A stretch of 64,000 nt of DNA from Caprimulgus europaeus. Taxonomy: Eukaryota; Chordata; Aves; Caprimulgiformes; Caprimulgidae. This document shows positions 1-57,184 of the stretch, piece after piece (position 1 is the first letter of the stretch; each line of letters opens with the position of its first letter). Location: NCBI GenBank assembly GCA_907165065.1, contig OU015528.1, positions 19,854,015 to 19,918,014 of the forward strand, given 5' to 3'. The position numbers were made by a program, and so were the translations under genes. The notes beneath the pieces were generated by a model. That model did no database searches and had not been told where the DNA came from. It worked only from the letters and a program-made list of their open reading frames with translations.

Positions 1-3000
1 TTATAAAAAAATCCAGATGCATGCGCAACATATATTTTGCAATGCACTGATATGTCTATGACTTATAAACTGACAGTCTGATAGTCTGATCATGGTTGTA
101 ACACTTTGTGTGCTGTCATACAGTGCAAGTTATTTCTGATTAATTCACTTTCTTTCCGTGAATCGGATACATTGACAGAATGCAAACACTGACACAGCTA
201 TTTACCCAAAACATAAGCTAAATATTTCAGTGGGGCTTCAGAGACTTTAGATGACCTTTTCTTCCTCCCCACCTCCTTCTACTATTGTGCTTTAAAACAT
301 GCACTTCCTGGAGCTCGTAAAGGAGACCTGCTTAACTCATGCTGCCTCTGCCTGCCCAGAGTCCAGCTCCAGTGGTGCCCTCCTGTAGGCAGGGGAAGCC
401 AGAAGGGAGCGACGCTTCTGTGGGTAGTCAGGCTGGGTCAGGATCCCCACAAGCACTCAGCCTCTAGGCTGGCCTCAGGCTGAAGCAGTTGGAGTACATG
501 GCTCCCTTTTTTCCTTCAGGGGCTCTAACCGACAGTCCATCGAGCTGTACTTCTCCTGACCATTCTGGGCCATAATGCAGAAATGCATGGAGGAATTACA
601 GTGGAGGGCAGGGAGAGGAAACACAAATAAGCACAAAAAAGTCTGTGCAACATGAAGTCTTCTGCAGAAGTTACTGCTACCAGTTCTCTAGCAAAATGTA
701 ATTGATTCCAGTGGTGTTACTGGGCCTGTATTATATTAAATTATCCAAAATAAGAGCAAAAAAAAGGAGTGTAAGAGGAAATCAATTCTAAATATGTGGG
801 ATGATTGCCTGTTAACTTACCACAAACAAAAACCCCATAGCTAACATGAATAATATAAAATCAGCTTTTCTGACAAGCCTTTCCAGAGAAGTGTTCTCCC
901 AGGAGCTGAATTGCCTACCCAGCATTTACTGTTGTCTGTCTCTTTTCACAGCCACCCACAATGGTTTACTGCTATTATTTAAAAAGACATTTCAATCCTG
1001 TGGTTAAAGGCAAGGAATCAAAAACTTGGGTCTAGTCCAGTCTGTACTAGCAGTCCTTGATGGGCTCAGAGATAGTACTGTGTCTACAGAATCTGCATCC
1101 ACAGCACTGTGTCTGTCTCAGTATCTCCCCATCCCATAGCACCCTACACAGCAGGCACTGCGAGGCATCTGTCAGGCTGAAATGTCCAGTCATACACCCC
1201 ACCAGCATTGGTGGGATCTTGTTTACCAGTTGCAATCCTATGGGTCATAATTTGACTCCTTAACATATTCAGTCGTGCATTTATGAGTTTCTGTTTTGCC
1301 AGTTCCTGGGCAGATCTTCATCTTCTGTATCTTTAATGCATCATGCACACCGATGGGATGACATCAGTAATTGTATGAAGGGAGAGAACAGCCTGAACAC
1401 ACAGAAGAATAGAATTGTTCTGTCAAGTCTCTTTGAGGTTTATCTCTTATGGTTTATCTCCTCAAATAATGATATACTAATGATATTTTTCTGTGGCAGC
1501 ATAATAGGAAAATAACCATTCAAGTCAAGATTCACCTAACAGTGTCCAGGATGGTGGGATTTTCCTAGTAAAACTATGCTAAACTGTAAACACACAGAAG
1601 AGGGAAAGGAAAGGGAAGAGATACTAATTTTTCCATTGCTGAGGTAAGAGGTGCTACAAGCAACACTAGCTGGTGTAAATAATTTCAGTGGTGATGAAGG
1701 GTCATATAATTTCTGATTCAAGAAGTTCTTAACTACAAGACTGCTGCCCAATGGAAGGGAGCATAGGAAAAAATGAAGGATGAAAGCTGCCTAAAAAATT
1801 ATTCAAGGGCTAATTATCATAGCAATCTAATACTTCCTCTAGCTAATGATCATAAAAAAAACTAGTTCGTTGGTGTAAATTCAGACATTATTGGCTTAAA
1901 ATTGTTGAATCACTGAATCAGCATCCACATTTGTTTCAAAGCACTGGTGGCAAGTTATCTGTCAGCGATCTGTGTAACACACCATTTCCTGTGTACAATG
2001 CATCGTAATAATGACAAATGTAGCTGCTGCGTGGAAACATCCGCTCTCTGCAGTCTCTGCTTGATACTTCTGGAGATGTTTCCTGAAGGGGATCTGGTAT
2101 TAATCTGATATCACTTGTTAAACAGGAAACTTAGCTATATAGAGAAGACTAAGCACAACTAATAAAATCAGGAGTGTAAGCAAAATGCAGTAAACTGGAA
2201 GACTATATGCTTTCCTCCAGGCAGCAGGAGTCAACATGGACTTGAGTCTCAGTTTTGGGCTCTGTAATGTGGCATCCCCAAAATGATGGAGAGTATGATG
2301 AATATCCTAGTCAAGCACAGCCTACTTGCAGATACAGGATTAAACTGTAAAGCAAATTTTCATGCCATGCTTAGAGAAAGAGATGCCTAAGTAAAAGCGT
2401 AGCCAAACTCATTCTTTTGCTGGTTCTTCCCATCTTATGCCCTAGTTGTGCCCATTTTCTCTTTATGGCCTGTTCAGAGATGTCAGATGTCTGACAGTGA
2501 ATAGTGGTTATGAGAACCTGTTATTACCAGATGATAGTGCAGACTATGTATGAAGTCAGCTGTGTAGGTGAAAGAAGTGAGTGTTTGATTCCTAGAGAAA
2601 ATGCAGAGCATTGCATTAGTTCCCCCAAAGGACAGATCTATGCCCTGCTGAGCCTTTGAGACTTTTCCTTAAAGCTGCAGGCACTGGCCACTGATCAAGA
2701 TACCAGCCTAACAGCCACATCTCTGATGCTGAGATCCAAAAGGAGTTCAGAACAGAACAACATAAATGGAAAGAAGGTCCATCACAATGGTTAATTGTTC
2801 CTCTGACTCATATACAAAGCAGTGCTTTAAATAATCACAAAAGTCTTTGTTACAATTAAGAAAACATAGCAAGCTTTCTCTCTCCAATGCCATAGATGTT
2901 GACAAAGCCAAAATATGCTGAGTCTACAAAATGCTTTGTTCTGAGATACACACAGAAATTAACCCTCTACTCACAAATTAACTCCATGTATTTATTATTT

Positions 3001-6000
3001 ACACCTCTACCTTCTATATTTTCATAAGTACACTTAGAAGCACCAAGTTGTGATACTAGTTTACGAGCTTGTTCAATTTGTACTTACAGTGAATGGTGAT
3101 TATATATTCCTTGGTCTTTAAATAATTTAAAACTCCTTCAAATATTTTTTAGGTTTCCTAAGCTGCTGTTTGACCATGAATATTTAGGAAAATTGCTAAC
3201 AATTGCAGCAGTTCTATGCAAGTGAATTCAGTCACTAACATTACCTGGCATATATAATGGAAGAGAAATTAGCTATATGCATCTGTCAGGATGGGTACTC
3301 AGTGTAATTTGGAATTGTTCCCCTGAAATGAATTGAACCATGTTGACATACAGCAGTTGAAGATATAAGCCAACACCTTTCTTTTTATGGCAGTCTCTCT
3401 GTACCAGGTCTCTAGTGATTTTGTGGCTTTCATCTGAAATTCCTCCAATTTAACAACAATGTATTCAGTTTGCTACATATCTCATTCTCAAGGCTATGTG
3501 AACACTGCTTTGTCTTTCCTAGTGAGTGGGTTACAGGCACACAAAAACTAAAATAATTTATACTTTATTTAATAGATTAATAGCAATGCAAATGTACTTG
3601 TAGTGTTTTGTGTGTTTACACCCATAAAACATAAAATTCTATAATCTCTGAACATGAAACTCTTGCTCATTTAAAACCAAGTCTCTGTTTTCTTCTGTAC
3701 AGCTATACCTATTAACTCACAACAGCTTTAAACCCAACCTCGATCTGAATTTCTTTCATGAAGAAAGCAAAAGCTGCCTTAAGCAGCACCCACTACCACT
3801 CTTCTGTGCTCAGCTGCTCGTTGCTGCCCCTGCACCTACTCCTTCCTCCGTGTTCACACACAGAGATTGGGAACCTTATCCTAAAATACTCCATTTGAAA
3901 AAAAAAAAAAGAGTTCTCTCATTTGGTTCATGAGTAACTGCAGGCAGGGAAAAGCATGCTTAAGTTGGCATTGCTCCTGGAAAAAATGACTGTCACACTA
4001 TGCTCTCACCAGTGTATCTGAAGAAAATTTAGAGTATAGGCCTGAGTATTTCAGTTCTAATAATGAATAGGCTTTTTGCTTGTTCTAGCCCCTCCCTCCT
4101 TTAAAACAGATAGCATTCTGAACTGTGCAATAGCTAAAATATCTAGCTTAACAGTTATGCCAGTATAAATTTTGAATTTTAATAACTTTTACTCAAATAA
4201 CCCTCTTTGAATTAAAACATCGTCTTTTGAAGAAAGCATATGCTTTTCTTTTTTTTTTTTTTTCTATAATCAGACAGCTTTAAAAAAAACATAAAAGAAA
4301 ATAAATTGACTCAAACTTTAAAAAAAAAAAATGGTGCATTTTTTGCTGTTTTCTGAAAAAATCAAAACCACTGGAAAAAATTCTCATAGGCTCTAGATCT
4401 GCAAAGATTAAAGAATGCAATGCATGATTGCTCCTATAACGGATATTCTTTTATTCTCTGAAAAAGAAGTAAGCTAACTTTGCAACTAAGATACAGTCTG
4501 TTTGCTGATATGATTAGGCAGTATATTCAGTCCCAGAGATGCACCTTCTGTGTGTTTTCAAGCAAGACACTCAAACACAGAACTGCCAAGAATGTTAGCT
4601 GCTGCTAAAACAAGCACTGCAAAACCTCAGGGTCTGCACATGGCATTCAGTGTCCTCACAGCGGAAGAGATGGGTGGTTTGTAATGAGGGGTCACAATGA
4701 ATTTAATGCAGTTAATAGAAGAGACTAATGTGTTTTAAACCTGTCCTACTACAGGAAAAGGTATTTGTTTCTTTCCTAAGCTTTTAATTTTCTTTTTATT
4801 TTATGGACATTATTTAAAATTTGCAAGATTCTTTGAAACCTTTGCATGAAAGCATTAGGCAAAGAATTAATTCATGTTTCTGTAATTGACAGGTTTTGTA
4901 CTGTCTGGTATGAAAGGCATTGTAAATGTAATAGCACAGAGTTTAAAATGAAGTAAAAACATTTTATTTTCCTTGGGAAATTTATAACTTGAGTGGAAAA
5001 AAAATACAAGTATTTTCATATCTCACATAACAAAAAATAAAATTACTTTGATTTTTTTTAAAGGCTTCTTCCTTTCTAAAATGTTTTCTCATCTCTACTG
5101 CTCAAAGACTACAGTAAAGTTAAATATAGTTATTATATTAGGCCTAGGTCTTAATTGTTTTTTCACCAATGGAAGTTTAGTAGACAAAAAAAGAAATCAA
5201 CATCTCATTGCTGGCATCTTGTTGCCGGCATCTTGTTGCCAGCTGCACTGCAGCCATTTGGTGTTACAGTCAGCAGTGCTATACCAGTATCTCATTATCA
5301 GCTCTGTTGGCATTCTTATGCTATTTGGACTCTAGGAAATTAATATGATAAAAGGGTTTATAAAAATATAAGAGATATACTTAGAATAAGGTCAATAGAA
5401 CTAGACACAAAGAGAATGATATACACTATAGCTATAAAATATAATATTAGCTATCCATTATTCACAATGCAAATACAAATCCAAATAAACAACTGTATTA
5501 CTAAAATAAATTTTAAAAAATCAACCACAAAAAACCCAATTGTGGCAGCAATACACTACAGGTACAAAAGTTCACAGTGTCAAACAAGGTTCCCTAAGCA
5601 TATCACCAGCTACTTTCCATGTGTGCAACTAGGCAGAGATTAACAATCAAAGCTGTAGCATCCACACATTTCAAGCAAGGCATAGATAAATCTGTTTGCA
5701 TTTTAAAGATAATGGCCAGTGCAAGAATTAATAAAACACTTTATGACAGTGCATACATAGTCTGGGATCTTTCACTTGAGGGTAATGCTGATACCCCTGT
5801 CTTAAGGGCTCACCGATATTTGCTGCTTGTTTTGTATTCTGTCTATCTTGGTATCACAGCTTCAGAGATGAGGATGAAATGGAACCATTTCTCTCAAGGA
5901 CACTTAATTTGAACATTGTCAACATTTGCACAAAATTAAGTTAAAGCACGAACAAATGACCTCTTCATTTGCAGTTCAAGAATGAAGAACACAATAAAAG

Positions 6001-8904
6001 ACAACCAAAGATGCTGAAGGTGCTATAGTGATGCCAAAGTTTATCCCCTGATAATTTGGTTTTGATGAGGATATTAGAGCTGCTATCAAAAAGTAGTGGG
6101 GACAGTATTTTTCCCCTTTTAAGGGTTGCAAGACTTGGAACCACACACTTCTTAACTCAATAACCTTGGAATTAATCCAGGATTATTCAACTGCATGAGA
6201 ATTGTTAGAAGACTGGAAACAACATCCCACACTCTGTCTTTTTATTGTAATCTTCCTTATAGTATCATCTTGCAGTGAAACCTGAATATCCTAATGGGAT
6301 TAAACATAAAAGAAAGTCGGGAAAAAATGTTGCTGGATTAGAATTTTAACTGAAGCCTTCTATAAGAAGGACCACACCCCTGTCAGTGACCTCTCTCTCC
6401 TCATGTGTGATCCCAGTTGTGCCTAGTCAAGTGTCCAAAGGAGACTCCATTAGTTCATCCTGTATTTATCCTTTCGCTCCTAAAACAGGTGTCTTGTTAC
6501 TAAGAGAACAAGCATTCATGCCATTGATCATGGTGTATTAACCTGCTCTGCAAGAAAACACAATGTTCTCTGGTATGGAAAGAAGAGTGTAATGATGTTA
6601 TTTAAGACCCAAATTATGTATTCATAAAAATCATCACTCTAAGCAAAAGGCAATAAATTCTGTTCTAGCAAAGAAGGAAAAGGGAAAAAAAATGAAGGCT
6701 TTCGAGTGTTTTAGAATGCCATGTCTATCTCTAGCTCCAGCCTTCCTTTGTTTTTTAAATGCACTCCCTGATAAGTTTGCCTTTAACATATCTAAAAAAA
6801 AATGTTGTTTTAGATTCTCATACTGTATCTTCACAGCCCTCATTAGATACCACAAGAATGCTTTTCATCTCATTTTTACTCTAAACTCCCAAAGCCCTCC
6901 CTAGCTCTTTACAATTATATTAATTAGAGAGCAGTTATTCATAGAGGAGCAGAAAACCAAGCTCAATCAAGAAAAACTTCTAAAACACTTTTCATTTTTA
7001 TCATTCTGGATCTCTTTGCCTTTACAGTGCTTCAAAGATTCATACTCAGTTTCATAAATGCTATCATGAAACATTAAGAACAGTGTAAACTCTATTGTGG
7101 GAGGATGTGTATGAGGTTGAATTCCTATTCCTATGCTCAGATACATGCCCCAAATTGGAGGAGCTTTCCTCACATCTTTCCAGCCAGTGTGTTCTCCTAG
7201 TAATATAACTCCAGCTCAACTTCTTGCTGCTCTCCTCTTCATACTAATTCACATCTAAGGTGTCAGGCAAATTGCTGTACACCTGAACTGAAATCTTAGG
7301 TAATATATCTTTTTATGCTTACTTGTTTTACTGTAGTCACTACTAGTTCTAGTGCTGAGCCAGTAAAAAGAGCAAGAAGATGGTCCTTGACCTTTCAAGC
7401 TTGTAAGATAAGTGTGAGAGAAAATAAAAGAATAGGTAGAGGGTGAGACAGCTCCATAATCAGCTATTCAGATCAGCAGTCAGTAGGCTATGACTACTAC
7501 ATACATTTTCTCTGACAGTTCTGATTTGGCAGTTGGGATAATTATTGTCAACATACAATTTGCTATCAACATTTATAATCTCTTTGGCTCCTGTTTTAAG
7601 CTCCAGTGCCTATTTCCCCACAAGAAAAAAAATATCCCTCTTGATCTGTCCCAGCACATAAGACGCCTTGCCTTCTACCACCCTGGTGTCCCAGTCTCTT
7701 CTGCAGTATACAGAAAGAAAACAGAGAATGGAAATAAGTTTTATGAAAAGGATATATTGATATATATAAAGATCTTCACAAAGAAGATAAATAAAGATAG
7801 GATCAGACATTTGACATGAACACGGATGACAGTTTCAACACTATGGTTTTGAAAATCCTCGTTGCAGAATTAATTGTGACAAAATATGTTTCTCTTGCAT
7901 GCGCTAATATTTAGAATGAACCCACCAAACCTTCTAATCTGGCTAAAATCCCACAGGCAAAAGCACTACACTTGATCATGATTTACCATGTCATTTCCTT
8001 CTTTGAATCGACTGGCTTATCTTTGCCTACCACATCAAGTGCCAATGTTTAGTCCTCAAAGTTTGTAATCCAATGGACATAGGTCCATCCTATGTCACAG
8101 GTTTTGTATTTTATGAAGACTATATCTATTACCATAGTTTCACTAAATGAAAACTTCACTGTTCCTTTTTTTCATTCACTTTCTTTCAATTTTGTGTCTA
8201 ATTTAGCCTGAGCTCTCCTTCCCCAGCCCCTTTGTAGCCCTATTGGACAGACTCTCGTCCTTTTTTCATTCAAGAGACCCATTGCTTCCTAAGGATTTTT
8301 ATTTATTAGAAGTAATTTATTTGCCTTCCCAAACTTATATTCAGACAAAGGTTATATAAGTGACAATAATCCCTTTCCTCAGAATCATCACTTTTTTTTT
8401 CCATTGTGTTTGTTGGTCTTCTAGAATAAACACTTTTCATTCATAATTTATCTAGCAGCATTTGTCTTGAACACTGATAAACGCACTATCATCATTAATA
8501 TCTTTCCTGGCAAAAGGATTTCCATGGTTCCAATGTAATGGATAGATAGTTATGAAAACTGCAGTCTGCCAGCTGCACAGTACAGGGGGGTTGTTTTCTC
8601 ACAAGCGAAAAACAGCTCTCTGATGGGTAAAGTTTTGGCTGATTAAAATAAGGATTAATTAACCTGGAGCTCTCAAATATGTGTAACTGTAAAAGGTACT
8701 TAGGCTGGGCTTACTTTTATGTCCAAAAAGTTTTGTAAATGTTATATTTTGTTTAATTATAGCATGTAGAAATCAGATTCTAATATCACCAAAACTGATT
8801 CTGCACCAGCTTTGGTCCATGTACCTTAATTTATACTACTAGATTAACAGAAACCAGTGAAATTCAATATTAATCTCTATAGCAAAAGAATAAAGAGACA
8901 ATAC
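1..8904. other. CPED1 intron after W13; no exon recognised
   Basis: I looked on the minus strand for the expected next exon (DCGL start) and for the esterase motif (GDSTNRG-like) and saw neither. Every short open frame here is AT-rich chance sequence without usable splice sites. There are simple A and T runs (about 3898-3910, 4249-4263, 4319-4331) and no recognisable transposon. The stretch is probably one long intron leading to the esterase exons. Confidence 0.6.
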
Positions 8905-52052
<43,148 letters not shown>

Positions 52053-55000
52053 CTATTAGGAAAGAAAAAAAGGTGTATTGAGAGAGAAAATTTGATGCCA
52101 TTCCTATTTGAACAAAAAAACACTTAGAGCCGAACCCCAAGGAATAACAAACTGTTGGAGCACATAACAAAGTGTTCACACATAACACATCCACGATAGG
52201 CAGTGCTATCTTCTGAGATGTTTCATTATTAGGAAGTAAATTTTATGTGAAGTAATACTGATCATGCTGTTGCAAACAGCAGGATACTTCAGCCTGAATT
52301 TTGGTGTAGTAGCTTCCTAAATATTGGGCAACAGATTGCTGCTATCTAGTACTGGTATACAAGTGGGAATTAAGTTGGACTGAGCAAGTAGCTAGCTGCT
52401 GAGCTGGTCCTGATGTTTCTTTTAGCAAGTAGCTAGCTGCTGAGCTGGTCCTGATGTTTCTTTTCTGGGGTGAAGCTGACCTGTGAGACCATGGGGTTCT
52501 ATTATCAGGAAACAGGCAATACTGGAGTCAGAGATGGTGGCTTGAAGAAGAGACAAAACTAAATTGCATCAATTAAAACACTATTATGGATTAGATGATA
52601 CAAATAGGTCTTGGAGTTTGCCCATATTGCAGCATGTAGTGTGGTGTAGGAATGCCAATGTAGTTTCAAATGATCTTGGTCAGCTGCCTGAAGTGGTTAT
52701 TTTTCTTCTGTATACAGCCTTTGTAATCTGAACTAGTTAGGCATGATGGCATCTCTCAAAAGATTAACAGAATCACTACATCTGTTGAGGACATCATGAA
52801 TATGTTCAATAAAGGGTAAACTATTTCAGTAACAGGTTGACAATTACAAATAAAGAACTTCCAAACAGAAAGGGTAGCCAGAGAAGCTGTATTGCAGCCA
52901 AGGCAGGGTATAGCATTAGGCCAAAGCTCTCTGCAGGACAGCTATTCCAGTGACTGGTTGGTTGGTTCTGTTTCCCAAGGCTGGAAAGATTACATAAATT
53001 TTATTTCATCTTGTACTATCCACCTGTGATACCTTCCTAATTTTATTAGATTACTCCCTAAATTTGGTCCCACTGACAGCTCACAACAGTATTTATTTTG
53101 GCTGAGTTCCCTCTTCAAAATGTAATTTTTTCCTGTCCCATCCCAATCACAAATGTCAAGCAGGGTGAAGGTTTTGCTTAAGGAGAATTAACACTGAATT
53201 TATGTTAAGTACAGCAATGACCTGATTGTGCAGACTGGGTTCAGGACTATGAAAGTAACTATCAGGTTTTCAATGTCTATAAGCAGTGCAACAAAGCTGG
53301 AGCTGAATTTTCAGTTATGCTGCATTCATTACTATAAAGAATCCTTCAATTTCACAATAAGAGAACTACTACTATGGTATAAAAATAATTAAGGCATGTG
53401 AAATTTAGGCAAGACATTCACTACGTGCTCCTTTGTGAAAGGAACAAACAAAAAGCTGCAGGTAGATAAAAATGACATAGATAGTAAATGAATGAAACAT
53501 TAAAGAAACATACAAGCAAATACTTCATTTTAGTGCAAAAGATTGACAGTGTTAACAACCTACTTGGTGACCTCACCAGCTATGTAATTATCAGCTAGGC
53601 AAGATAAGTTATACTTTTGACTAGTAAACATCTTTCAATAAATCATTATAATTACATGTAAAGCACAATGCCTAGCTGTGTGCAAGCTGAAAGGGAGCTG
53701 GAGGCAACTCCATTTCTCAAAAGCAGTTAATTTCCTTCCCTTTTTTATTGCTACACATCCTGGCCAGGGATGAATTTGATCACTGATTCCAAAGGATACA
53801 CTGCACTGTGTATCATTTGCCTTTAGGACACAGCAGAGTGATGGATATGAATGTACCAAAGAGAAGAAAAGGAAAAAGAGCCCTCAGACATAGCATATTT
53901 CTGAGCCAGTGCCCAGGAAGTAGAACAGTTAACCGCTAGGAAAAATTTTTCAGGAGGGGTTGAATGCCTGTTATTATTTGTGTTTTCTATTTAGAGTAAT
54001 TAGATATCTAGCCAGTTATTTCAGTACAGAACAATCAGAACTGAAACATGTCTATTTATAGAAAACCGGAAATTTCCTACTAGAAAAACAGCATGCACCT
54101 AGTGCTGTCTCTCACATTCAGGTTGACAGAGCAGTGTGACTTCTATTTAAATATATCATTACAATCCTCAACAACTACACCTGAAAAAAATGTTATTGGA
54201 AAACAAAAATGAAAGAGGCACATGTTACAACAGTTATTCAGTTTAGGAACAGACTCCTCTGTGAACAGATATAGCCCAGAAAGAGATCATGTCATTCCTC
54301 TCACAACTTAACTTTTTGAGGAAAATAAATATCTGTGATCACGAGATCATGAGTCTCTCTCTTTTCTGCAAATGCAATAATTATAAAACTATATATCAGC
54401 AAGAAAGTGCTTGTGTTACTAATATTCCAGTAGCATCACATGGTCCAGGCAAAGGATCCCAAGATGTCAGGCACTGTATTTTAACATAGAAGATCCCTTT
54501 CACAGAAATTATGTTTAAAGTAAAGCAAGATACAATGTGTGAGCTAAAACAGTCTACAATAAAAGAGAAAGGAAGAACAAAAATGACAGTAATAGCACAA
54601 GCTACCTGAGCAGAAAAACTCATGTTTCAAAATGGTTTTAGAGATGCTTAATTAAGAAATGTTAATAATGTTCATATTATTCCATCTTCACTGTACATAG
54701 CTTAACACAGATACAGTTCACGCTGGCAGCATGATGCTTTTGTTCATCTGTCTTTTAGGTCAGCTCTTTTCCCCTCCTCTCCTCCAGTCTGTAGCCCCAT
54801 CTTGCAGTCTCATCTTAAAAGTGTTTGTGTACCTGAGATTTATAGCTCATATTTACCTGAGGATATCAACTCAAATTGCTAATCAAAGAACCAGTAGTAC
54901 AGCATGCTTTGATTCCAATCCACTGTGACTGTTTTTAATTACTCTCATTCTGAAGGAGTCAAAGTACATGCTATACATTGAGAGGGCAATAAATTTCAAC

Positions 55001-56666
55001 TGAAAATTGATACAATGTACAGATTATAATTTTCAACAAGTTATCACTGTTTTCATTGGCTTTGACTCTGACTTGTTACTTGAAACAATTAAAATGGTTA
55101 ATGTGGAAAAATAATCTAAAAGATAATCTAGGGAGAAAAACAAATATTTTTAACAGCAGTGGAAATAGCAATGCAGAAACCAATAAAAACATTTAACTTT
55201 TTCTATAAAAATATTCTGCAGAGAGTTTTTGTATTCTGATATAGATTAAAGTGAACAGAAACAAAATGAGAACTGTAGGATTTAGTGAGTTTTTAAACTC
55301 ACAGCATATACATTTTATAGATGAACTTCAACAATTTCTGGAGGTTATTTCTAACATGAAATAATCTTATTCCTATTGAAATTTTCATGTTCCATCATTG
55401 AGCTACAGCATTGGAGACTGGATTTTGCAGAAAAACTGTTATATGCATGCAGCTCCATGGAGTTTTTAGTCTATTATGTGTATATATAGAAAAATATGAT
55501 TTCATTTAACCAAATGACTAGGTTTCATTTCAATACCATAGCTTGAAATTTCATTTGTCAGTGTTAAGATACCCCTTCTGAAATTTGAAATGAAAGAACT
55601 TTGAAAACCAAACACAATTTTTCTATTTTATGCTTATCTTTCTGTACTTCATTCATTTTGGGAAATGAAAAGGCTGGTCAGCTTTATTATTATTTTAACC
55701 ATTAGTCAATTTGCAATTTTGCACTCGCTCACACCATCACCCTAAAAATGTTCAATTTACAAGCATTAGAGGATAAGAAGATGACAAGAAACAGCCAGCA
55801 TTTGTTTGGCAAGAACACATCATATAAGACTAGTCTAACTTATTCTGACAGAGTAACTGATTTAGGGAATAAAGGAAATAGTAGCGATGAAACAGTTTGA
55901 CTTTAGTAAGTTTTTAGGCACCATTTCCACATAAGATACCTATCAGGTGAGAGCACATCTACTTCAAAAAGTTAACTCTACACTATCAAAGTGGATTTTT
56001 TTTGTAGCAGAAACTCAAAGCATACCTCACTGTACATTCAGTGCTGTTCAAATTTCTCATTAACAAACTGAACGATGAAACAGCAAACACATGTACAAAT
56101 ACTATATGGCACCAAGTTGAGGGGAAGTATAAGCACTTCGGAAGATGTAATCAGAAGTCAAAATAATTTTGATATATGGTCCAAATTCAGTCTGAGGAAA
56201 TTCAAAACAAATTCAAAGTGCCATAATTTGTAAGGAGAAATCAGATGGACAGATACAATTGGCCAGAGAGTACTACTGCAGAAAAGGACCAGATTAATAA
56301 ACTGTATCTGAACTAACAATATAATACTGTTGCAAAAAAATTTCCCCAAATAACTTTTAAATTGTTGGCAAAGATTTACTGGGACTGAAGGATCTGACTT
56401 CCCCTCCTCTAGAAACAGTTTGAATTTATTCCATGTCACAAAGAATTCTAAATAATAGGGACTATATCATTATAATCATAGCCCTGCAGACATTAAGAAT
56501 TGCAGCCAAACCTGTTTATGAGTGTTACATACAAGGAACAGGGGGTAATCCTTCTGCTGCGGTTGGTGTTGGTCATACCACACCAGTAACACTGTTACCC
56601 AGTTTTGGAAAACATGGTTTGAGTAGAGGTTACAAAAGTAAATAGGATTTAGAAGACTTTGTACTG
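52053..56666. other. 5' intron of CPED1 beyond W1
   Basis: No exon matching the expected upstream part of CPED1 was found. Apart from a perfect 41 bp tandem duplication at 52383-52464 the stretch looks like ordinary AT-rich intron. The preceding exon must end with one spare base. Confidence 0.5.
52383..52464. repeat. Perfect two-copy tandem duplication, 41 bp unit
   Basis: agcaagtagctagctgctga begins both at 52383 and at 52424, and the two 41-base units are identical. The lack of any difference suggests a recent duplication or a still-variable minisatellite. Confidence 0.95.
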
Positions 56667-57184
56667 TGTCGGACTGGGATGGAGTTAATCCTCTTCCTAG
56701 TAGCCCACACAGTACAATCTTTTTGATTTGTGAGCAAACCAGTGTTGATAATGCACCAATGTTTTAGCTGTTGCTGAGCAGTGCTTGCACAGTGTCAGCA
56801 CCTTCTCTGTGTCTCGCTCTGGTGTGACGGCTGGGGTGGGCAAGAGGCTGGGCGGGAACACAGCCAGGACAACAGATCCTAACTGGCCAAACGGATATTC
56901 CGTATCGTATAATGTCATGCTCAGAAATAAAACTGGGGTGTAGTCTTTCCAAAGCTGCTGTTGCTTAGAGGCTGGCTGGGTATAAGTCTGTTGGTGTGGT
57001 GTGCTGAGTGATTGCCTTTGTATCACTTGGGGTTTTTTTAGCTTTACCTATTAAACTGTCTTTATTTCAATCCACAAATTTTCTCACTTCTACCCTTCTG
57101 ATTCTCTCCTCCACCCCACTAGGGAGGAGTAAGCAAGCAGCTGTGTGGTGCTTAGCTGCCATCTGGGCCTAAACCACCATACCA
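56667..57184 (+). mobile_element. Solo LTR of an avian endogenous retrovirus (ERVL-like)
   Basis: Starts TGTCGGACTGGGATGGAGTT and contains blocks I know from bird LTRs: gttgctgagcagtgcttgca, ggatattccgtatcgtataa, acctattaaactgtctttat, ctgtgtggtgcttagctgcc. It ends near aaaccaccata. AATAAA lies at about 56925. No viral genes flank it, so it is a solo LTR left by recombination, on the plus strand and antisense to CPED1. The 109-codon minus frame over it is an artefact. The exact 3' edge and target duplication are uncertain. Confidence 0.82.

Noticed and set aside
56697-57026. 109-codon minus-strand reading frame
   Set aside because: It lies wholly inside the plus-strand solo LTR and is a chance antisense frame.
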